Assembly (NCBI GenBank): GCA_050734915.1
Contig: JBOHUX010000083.1
Coordinates: forward strand, 1 to 9,640
DNA from: JBOHUX01 sp050734915
GTDB lineage: Bacteria; Chloroflexota; Dormibacteria; Dormibacterales; Dormibacteraceae
DNA length: 9,640 bases
Reading direction: 5' to 3'
Every line of letters starts with the position of its first letter. Within the stretch, counting starts at the first letter, position 1. The notes below the pieces were generated by a model. That model was not told the DNA's origin. It made no database searches and was given only the letters and a program-made list of their open reading frames with translations. This document shows positions 6,113 to 9,640 of the stretch, in pieces. The position numbers and the translations under genes were made by a program.

Positions 6113-6213
6113 GATGACGGCGGAAGAACTCCGATCCGGCGATGGACGCGAGCCGGGGAGCGGCGGGGCGGGCACCCGCACGCCGCACCGGCCGGGCGAC
6201 AGGTGAACCGTTG

Positions 6214-6220
6214 AAAGGAG
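6214..6220 (+). promoter_or_regulatory. Ribosome binding site (AAAGGAG) of fbaB
   Basis: AAAGGAG is a near-perfect Shine-Dalgarno sequence 10 nt before the ATG at 6231. It shows that this gene, unlike the leaderless ones nearby, uses a conventional leader, as expected for a highly translated glycolytic enzyme. Confidence 0.7.
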
Positions 6221-6230
6221 ATCGAGAGCA

Positions 6231-7316
6231 ATGGCTCAAGCCACCGCGACTTCCCTCGGCAAGCTGGAGGAGATCCTCGGCGAGGACGCCCGGGATCTGC
6301 TCGATCATCGCTGCCGGACGGTGAGCTCAGAGCAGCTCCACCTGCCGGGACCCGACTTCGTCGGTCGCGTGTTCACGCAGACGGACCGGCCGCCACGCGT
6401 GCTCGGAAGCCTGCAGTCGCTATTCGACCACGGCCGGCTGGCGGGTACCGGCTATCTGTCCATCCTGCCCGTGGACCAGGGCATCGAACACTCGGCGGGC
6501 GCCTCCTTCGCGCCCAACCCCGCCTACTTCGACGGCGAGAAGATCGTCGAGCTGGCGCTCGAGGGGGGCTGCAACGCGGTCGCGTCGACCTACGGGGTGC
6601 TGGGCTCGGTGGCGCGCCGCTACGCGCACCGGATCCCCTTCATCTGCAAGATCAACCACAACGAGCTGCTCACCTATCCCAACCACTACGACCAGATCCT
6701 GTTCGGCACCGTCAGGGAGGCCTGGGAGCTGGGTGCGGTCGCGCTCGGGGCCACCGTCTACTTCGGCTCCGAGGAGTCGGATCGGCAGCTCCAGCAGGTG
6801 GCGGTGGCCTTCCACGAGGCTCACCAGCTGGGGATGGCGACGGTGCTCTGGTGCTACCTGCGCAACCCCGCCTTCAAAGGGGACGGCTTCGACTACAACA
6901 GCGAGGGGTCGCCCGCCGACCTGACCGGGCAGGCCAACCACCTCGGTGTCACCATCGAGGCCGACATCATCAAGCAGAAGATGCCGGTCACCAACGGCGG
7001 CTTCGAGCGGCTCGAGTTCGGCAAGACCAGCCGGCTCGTTTACGAGAAGCTGAGCAGCGATCATCCGATCGACCTCACCCGCTACCAGGTCGTCAACTGC
7101 TACATGGGGCGGTCCGGGCTCATCAACTCCGGCGGTGCCTCTGCGGGCGAGAACGACCTCAAGGAGGCCGTCAGGACGGCGGTCATCAACAAGCGCGCGG
7201 GGGGGATGGGCCTCATCAGCGGGCGCAAGGCGTTCCAGCGGCCGACCGCGGAGGGCGTGCGCCTGCTCCACGCGATTCAGGACGTCTACCTCAACCGGGC
7301 TGTCACCGTCGCCTGA
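6231..7316 (+). CDS. fbaB: Fructose-bisphosphate aldolase, class I (FbaB/DhnA type)
   Basis: This cytosolic enzyme interconverts fructose 1,6-bisphosphate with glyceraldehyde 3-phosphate and dihydroxyacetone phosphate through a Schiff-base lysine, without metal. The 361-aa protein follows E. coli FbaB along nearly its whole length as I remember that sequence: the LLDHRC start, RLAGTGYLSILPVDQG (69-84, Asp82), EHSAGASF, STYGVL, ATVYFGSEES (174-183), LTGQANHL, ADIIKQKM (244-251, the likely Schiff-base Lys248), NCYMGRSGLINSGGAS and NKRAGGMGLISGRKAF. The N-terminal 10 residues are a short extra leader. The start is fixed by a strong AAAGGAG site. It is divergent from the GAF-GGDEF gene and followed 39 nt later by a metallo-hydrolase on the same strand. 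The direction of flux in vivo (glycolysis or gluconeogenesis) cannot be read from sequence. Confidence 0.95.
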   Translation: MAQATATSLGKLEEILGEDARDLLDHRCRTVSSEQLHLPGPDFVGRVFTQTDRPPRVLGSLQSLFDHGRLAGTGYLSILPVDQGIEHSAGASFAPNPAYFDGEKIVELALEGGCNAVASTYGVLGSVARRYAHRIPFICKINHNELLTYPNHYDQILFGTVREAWELGAVALGATVYFGSEESDRQLQQVAVAFHEAHQLGMATVLWCYLRNPAFKGDGFDYNSEGSPADLTGQANHLGVTIEADIIKQKMPVTNGGFERLEFGKTSRLVYEKLSSDHPIDLTRYQVVNCYMGRSGLINSGGASAGENDLKEAVRTAVINKRAGGMGLISGRKAFQRPTAEGVRLLHAIQDVYLNRAVTVA

Positions 7317-7355
7317 AGCGAGGGCCTCGGTATTGAACGTCACCGCGGGGCGGGC

Positions 7356-8042
7356 TTGAGGCTGGCCTTCCTGGGCACCGGCGCCGCGTATTCGTCGGAA
7401 CGCTACAACGGAGCGGTGGTCGTGGACGGGCGCTGCCTGCTCGACGGCGGGGCGCCGCTGCTCCCCCACATGCACCGGCTGGAGATCGCGCCGGGGGGGA
7501 TCGACGCGATCTTCCTCACCCACTTCCACGGCGACCACGTGCTCGGACTCCCCCCCTTCATGCTCCACCGGGCGCTGGAGTCGGGCCGGCCGCTGACGAT
7601 CGTCGGGCCGCCCGGAGTGGAGGGCCGGATCGAGAAGTTGCTGAGGCTCTCCTGGCCTTTCGAGTGGGACGCCTTCCGCCAGCGCTTCCAGCTCACCTAC
7701 CAGGAGGCCGCGCTGCGTGGCGAGGCGGCCGGGGTGCCCTTCGAGACGGTCATCCTCGACCACGGCCGGATGGGCTGCATCGGCTACCGGCTCCGGATCG
7801 GAGACCGGCTCCTGGTGTATTCGGGCGACACCCAGCCGACGCCGCCCCTGGACCGGCTCGTCCAGGGGGCGGACGTCGCCATCGTGGAGGCGACGGGGCC
7901 AGGCGGCGTCCCCACCCACTCCAGCTGGGAGGACGCCGCCGCGCTGGCCGCCCGCCATCCCAAGACGCGGTTTCTCTGGAACCACATCTACGGCGGGACC
8001 CTGCCCGGCGCGGTCAGCGATCTTGAGGTCGTCGATGTATAG
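7356..8042 (+). CDS. Metallo-beta-lactamase-fold hydrolase, RNase Z-like
   Basis: This 228-aa protein has the two-zinc MBL fold in the RNase Z/ElaC arrangement. The N-terminus is MRLAFLGTGAAYSS and the metal motif is THFHGDH (His56, His58, Asp60, His61). LDHGRMGCIGYRL carries His136, as in the LxHxxxxxGYR of RNase Z. YSGDTQPT has Asp158 and LWNHIYG has His210. All expected metal ligands are present. RNase Z proper is about 300 aa with an exosite arm. Here the arm is short or absent, so a tRNA 3'-processing role is possible but unproven, and a phosphodiesterase or other hydrolase is equally likely. The TTG start at 7356 fits the family N-terminus, but only a weak ribosome-binding site is seen. 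It lies 39 nt after fbaB with no terminator between, so read-through from fbaB is likely. Confidence 0.85.
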   Translation: MRLAFLGTGAAYSSERYNGAVVVDGRCLLDGGAPLLPHMHRLEIAPGGIDAIFLTHFHGDHVLGLPPFMLHRALESGRPLTIVGPPGVEGRIEKLLRLSWPFEWDAFRQRFQLTYQEAALRGEAAGVPFETVILDHGRMGCIGYRLRIGDRLLVYSGDTQPTPPLDRLVQGADVAIVEATGPGGVPTHSSWEDAAALAARHPKTRFLWNHIYGGTLPGAVSDLEVVDV

Positions 8043-8058
8043 AAATGCCCGTAACTCA

Positions 8059-8087
8059 TTGACGTAGGGATCGGACTCGGAGACAAT
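8059..8087 (+). promoter_or_regulatory. Sigma70-type promoter (TTGACG - 17 bp - GACAAT)
   Basis: The -35 box TTGACG (8059-8064) matches consensus at 5 of 6 positions. The -10 box GACAAT (8082-8087) matches at 4 of 6, and the spacing is the ideal 17 bp. Transcription would start near 8094, with a leader of about 58 nt before the 57-aa protein. This is the most complete promoter in the window and marks the start of a new transcription unit after the MBL gene. Confidence 0.55.
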
Positions 8088-8151
8088 GCAGGGGCGCGCA
8101 GCCTCTCCCACGTCTCCCACACGCGACACCGGCCAGCAGGGGTGATGTGCC

Positions 8152-8325
8152 ATGTCGAGGAAAGACGAGACCGGAAAGGCCGACCGAGGCGGACCGGCCC
8201 GACCGAACTTCGACGAGATGGCGCGTGCGGTCAACGCGAGCTACCTGCGGCGGTGGGCCCAGCACGCCGACTCCTCGCGGTCGGAGCCGAAGCCGGGCGA
8301 GAAGCGCCGCATCTCCGCCGCCTGA
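8152..8325 (+). CDS. Small hydrophilic protein of unknown function (57 aa)
   Basis: I do not recognise this protein. It is short and highly charged, with no cysteines and no membrane segment. An N-terminal Lys/Arg/Gly-rich part (1-20) is followed by a probable amphipathic helix (FDEMARAVNASYLRRWAQHA, 20-39) and a basic tail (SEPKPGEKRRISAA). The ATG at 8152 is preceded by an AGGGG-type purine run (about 8138-8142) and lies downstream of a good sigma70-type promoter. The stop is 13 nt before the next gene, suggesting an operon. The alternative, that the 80-aa gene starts upstream in another frame through this stretch, is less likely because that frame gives Arg/Pro/Thr-rich low-complexity sequence. 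Confidence 0.55.
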   Translation: MSRKDETGKADRGGPARPNFDEMARAVNASYLRRWAQHADSSRSEPKPGEKRRISAA

Positions 8326-8338
8326 CGGGCACCGTGAC

Positions 8339-8581
8339 GTGACGCGCCGGCTGGCGGCCGGGGCGTCGGCGCTGGGGGCCGGGTTCGCCGTCTTCGCCGT
8401 CCTGCTCGCCGCCGGCTACCTCATCTACAGCCGGCTCTGGAACGGCTCGGGCGCCCTCCTGGTCCTGATCGGGATCGGGTTCGGGCTGGTCGGCGTCTAC
8501 GCGGGCTGGCTCTGCGGGGTCATCGTCTTCTCGGCCCTGCGCGGGCCGGAGGAGGACGGCCAGGGCGGCGCCCCGGCGTGA
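8339..8581 (+). CDS. Small two-helix membrane protein, weakly AtpI/AtpZ-like
   Basis: This 80-aa protein has two predicted transmembrane helices (about 7-30 and 38-66) joined by a short turn (SRLWNGSG). The glycine pattern in helix 2 (GIGFGLVGVYAG) and an acidic, Gly-rich cytoplasmic tail (PEEDGQGG) are also visible. The size and hairpin shape recall the AtpI/AtpZ family that assists F0 c-ring assembly and Mg2+ or Ca2+ transport. However, no ATP synthase genes are near and the conserved acidic residue in the turn is not evident, so this is a weak analogy. The GTG at 8339 gives a sensible N-terminus with positively charged residues (TRR) before helix 1, but there is no clear ribosome-binding site. 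Its TGA overlaps the GTG of the next gene, so the two are probably translationally coupled. Confidence 0.65.
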   Translation: MTRRLAAGASALGAGFAVFAVLLAAGYLIYSRLWNGSGALLVLIGIGFGLVGVYAGWLCGVIVFSALRGPEEDGQGGAPA

Positions 8582-9072
8582 GAATCCGGCCCGGAACGGC
8601 CGCGGACGTCTCCCTGCTGGCGGCACTGATCGGCGAGCTGGCCGAGTTCGAGCGGCTCGAGGGCGAGGTCGTGATGGACGAGGCGGCCCTCCGGCGCAAC
8701 CTCTTCGGGGAACACCCCTACGCGGAGACGCTGATCGCGGAGGAGGGCGGCGAGGCGGTCGGATTCGGGCTCTTCTTTCACAGCTTCTCCACCTTCCTGG
8801 GCCGGCCCGGCGTCTACCTGGAGGATCTCTTCGTGCGGCCGGCGGCGCGCGGCCGGGGGGCCGGCTCGGCACTGCTCGCGGCACTGGCGGGGATTGCTCT
8901 CGAGCGAGGCTGCGGACGGCTCGAGTGGTCGGTGCTGGACTGGAACGCGGACGCGATCGGCTTCTACCGGAAGCTCGGCGCGGCCCCCAACGCGGGCTGG
9001 ACCGTCTACCGCATGACCGGCCCCGCGCTCGCCGGCCTGGCGGCGCGCGAGCGCCACGAGGAGCCTCGTTAG
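8578..9072 (+). CDS. GNAT N-acetyltransferase, SSAT-like
   Basis: This 164-aa protein transfers acetyl from acetyl-CoA to an amine. Its central block strongly recalls spermidine/spermine or thialysine N-acetyltransferases: YLEDLFVRPAARGRGAGSAL (80-99) holds the pyrophosphate-binding loop (Arg91-Gly96) and an acidic residue (Glu82) matching the SSAT substrate site. LEWSVLDWNADAIGFYRKLGA (115-135) includes the VLDWN motif and the general-acid tyrosine (Tyr130). A polyamine or related small amine is therefore the likely substrate, though many bacterial members act on other amines. The GTG start overlaps the previous TGA (GTGA), and the N-terminus MRIRPGTAADV is typical of GNATs. The C-terminal 15 residues are a charged tail. 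Confidence 0.9.
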   Translation: MRIRPGTAADVSLLAALIGELAEFERLEGEVVMDEAALRRNLFGEHPYAETLIAEEGGEAVGFGLFFHSFSTFLGRPGVYLEDLFVRPAARGRGAGSALLAALAGIALERGCGRLEWSVLDWNADAIGFYRKLGAAPNAGWTVYRMTGPALAGLAARERHEEPR

Positions 9073-9082
9073 AGGGGAGGCG

Positions 9083-9094
9083 GCCCGATCGGGC
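9083..9094. repeat. 12-bp perfect palindrome upstream of the 99-aa gene
   Basis: GCCCGATCGGGC is a perfect palindrome just after the acetyltransferase stop and 7 bp before the predicted -10 box at 9102. It could be an operator in the spacer or -35 region, or a chance GC-rich palindrome. It is too short and loop-free to be a good terminator. Confidence 0.3.
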
Positions 9095-9101
9095 GGCTGG
9101 C

Positions 9102-9107
9102 TATCAT
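9102..9107 (+). promoter_or_regulatory. Candidate -10 hexamer (TATCAT) for leaderless 99-aa gene
   Basis: TATCAT matches the -10 consensus at 4 of 6 positions (TAT.AT would be 5 of 6 if the C is allowed) and is followed by exactly 6 nt (GGCCTG) and GTG. The spacing is identical to the thiolase and pcm starts. No Shine-Dalgarno is present before the GTG. Confidence 0.5.
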
Positions 9108-9113
9108 GGCCTG

Positions 9114-9413
9114 GTGGACTCGGTCGATGTCTTCAGCCCCCACGGCCCCTGGCTGCCGGAGGAGGGACATGTGGACTCCTGGGCCCGCGAGCAGCTCGAC
9201 GTCGCCGGCGAGATCCTCGACAACCCGGGCGGGGGACTGGTCTTCGCCACCCAGACCATGGGCCAGGTGCGCGCCACCCTCACCCGCACCGACGGCGAGC
9301 GGTGGGAGGAGCCGGCCCGCCTTCTTCTCGAGGCCGAGGACGCGGCCGTCCGCCGCGAGTTCGAGCTCTGCCGGGAGCGCCTGGACGCCGCCCGGCACCT
9401 CCTCGGCGCCTGA
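9114..9413 (+). CDS. Unknown 99-aa protein, apparently leaderless
   Basis: I do not recognise this protein. It starts MDSVDVFSPHGPWLPEEGHV. A predicted helix follows (VDSWAREQLDVAGEILD, 20-36), then a short beta-like segment (GGLVFATQTMGQVRATLTRTD, 40-60) and a long charged helix (EEPARLLLEAEDAAVRREFELCRERLDAARHLL, 65-97). The last part could be a coiled coil or helical hairpin. It has no signal peptide or membrane segment, and one cysteine (about 86). Third-position G/C bias supports coding. The GTG start is chosen because a TATCAT -10 box lies 6 nt upstream; the same frame is open further upstream but overlaps the acetyltransferase. A strong hairpin follows the stop. Confidence 0.65.
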   Translation: MDSVDVFSPHGPWLPEEGHVDSWAREQLDVAGEILDNPGGGLVFATQTMGQVRATLTRTDGERWEEPARLLLEAEDAAVRREFELCRERLDAARHLLGA

Positions 9414-9438
9414 TCCCAGCGTCCGCCTCAAGTAGATG

Positions 9439-9460
9439 GGAGGCGCCGCCGGGCGCCTCC
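9439..9460 (+). terminator. Strong GC hairpin after the 99-aa gene (possible terminator)
   Basis: GGAGGCGCC (9439-9447) and GGCGCCTCC (9452-9460) form a perfect 9-bp stem closed by a 4-nt loop (GCCG), 25 nt after the stop codon. There is no T-run, so it may act as a U-less terminator of the kind proposed for some high-GC bacteria, as an mRNA 3' end stabiliser, or as part of a leader structure for the next gene. Confidence 0.45.
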
Positions 9461-9539
9461 TCGACGAGGGGGGTGTGAATCTCTGGGGCTCGCTCATCTC
9501 TGGATACGCACGGCCGCCCGGTCCGGATCACCGGCCGAT

Positions 9540-9555
9540 GCGGGAAGGTTCCCGC
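9540..9555. repeat. 16-bp inverted repeat, operator-like
   Basis: GCGGGAA and TTCCCGC are perfect 7-bp arms separated by two bases, about 35 bp upstream of a possible gene start at 9591. The size and symmetry suit a dimeric repressor site. A loop of 2 nt is too small for a stable RNA hairpin at full length, favouring a DNA site. Confidence 0.35.
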
Positions 9556-9590
9556 CGAGACGACCGGTTCTCTCCCAAGGAATCTCGGAA

Positions 9591-9640
9591 GTGGTTGTGA
9601 TCGATGCTGTGACGGGCCAGCCGTCGGCGGGGAGCAGCGC
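9591..9640 (+). CDS. Possible start of a gene running off the window
   Basis: An AAGGA (9577-9581) lies 9 nt before a GTG at 9591. That frame stays open to the window end, reading MVVIDAVTGQPSAGSS. A second in-frame GTG is at 9597. Sixteen residues are too few to name a family. An inverted repeat at 9540-9555 and a hairpin at 9439-9460 mark the upstream region as regulatory. The alternative is that this is non-coding DNA. Confidence 0.3.
   Translation, partial: MVVIDAVTGQPSAGSS

Noticed and set aside
4495..6117. Long plus-strand open frame (540 codons) opposite the GAF-GGDEF gene
   Set aside because: It is a shadow of the GAF-GGDEF cyclase, with His/Asp/Pro/Gly-rich sequence and no domain I recognise.
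6114..6206. 30-codon ORF in the fbaB upstream gap (ATG at 6114)
   Set aside because: There is no ribosome-binding site. The TATTAG touching the ATG is too close to be its leaderless promoter, and the product is Gly/Arg/Pro-rich.
6420..8234. Long minus-strand open frame (604 codons) opposite fbaB and the MBL gene
   Set aside because: It is a shadow spanning two clearly recognised plus-strand genes and the gap between them, with typical antisense composition.
9518..9534. CCGGT/ACCGG inverted repeat near the window end
   Set aside because: The arms are only 5 bp with a 7-nt spacer, as expected by chance in GC-rich DNA; the neighbouring 9540-9555 repeat is much stronger.

Overview
The window is bacterial chromosomal DNA of high GC content, with strong G/C bias at third codon positions. 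I see no mobile elements, CRISPR arrays, rRNA or tRNA genes. The gene content is housekeeping and signalling. Several genes appear to be leaderless: a TANNNT -10 hexamer lies exactly 6 nt before the start codon. That architecture is best known from Actinobacteria and Deinococcus-Thermus. Together with the GC content and a nuclease-like/HPRT fusion that I associate with deep actinobacterial or Chloroflexota-like lineages, it suggests a Terrabacteria-type organism. This placement is an inference; no taxonomic marker gene is present.

Layout. Positions 1-444 (minus) hold the N-terminal part of protein-L-isoaspartate O-methyltransferase (pcm). It is divergent from a gene at 505-1524 (plus) that fuses an N-terminal PD-(D/E)XK-like domain to a hypoxanthine-type phosphoribosyltransferase. 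A small His-rich, possibly DinB-like protein (about 1599-1961) and an apparently leaderless thiolase (2016-3176) follow. A short diguanylate cyclase (3364-4038, plus) then meets, tail to tail and overlapping, a 3-methyladenine DNA glycosylase (3990-4613, minus). The glycosylase start lies inside the end of a second, larger GAF-GGDEF diguanylate cyclase (4579-6042, minus).

Divergent from this cyclase is class I fructose-bisphosphate aldolase fbaB (6231-7316, plus), followed by an RNase Z-like metallo-beta-lactamase-fold hydrolase (7356-8042). A recognisable sigma70-type promoter at 8059-8087 precedes a compact run: a 57-aa unknown protein (8152-8325), an 80-aa two-helix membrane protein (8339-8581) and an SSAT-like GNAT acetyltransferase (8578-9072) joined by a GTGA stop/start overlap. 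An apparently leaderless 99-aa orphan (9114-9413) comes next, then a strong hairpin, a 16-bp inverted repeat and what may be the first codons of another gene (9591 to the window end).

No single pathway ties the window together. The themes are protein and DNA damage repair (pcm, alkyladenine glycosylase), purine salvage, acyl-CoA and sugar metabolism (thiolase, aldolase), and two cyclic-di-GMP synthases with intact active and inhibitory sites on either side of the glycosylase. The points most worth a second look are the nuclease-like/phosphoribosyltransferase fusion, whose catalytic-loop Asp is replaced by Asn, and the repeated leaderless start signature. I found no clear evidence of a wholly new defence or mobile system. 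No gene-free stretch exceeds 300 bases; the longest gaps (about 180-190 bp) are covered by the regulatory entries.
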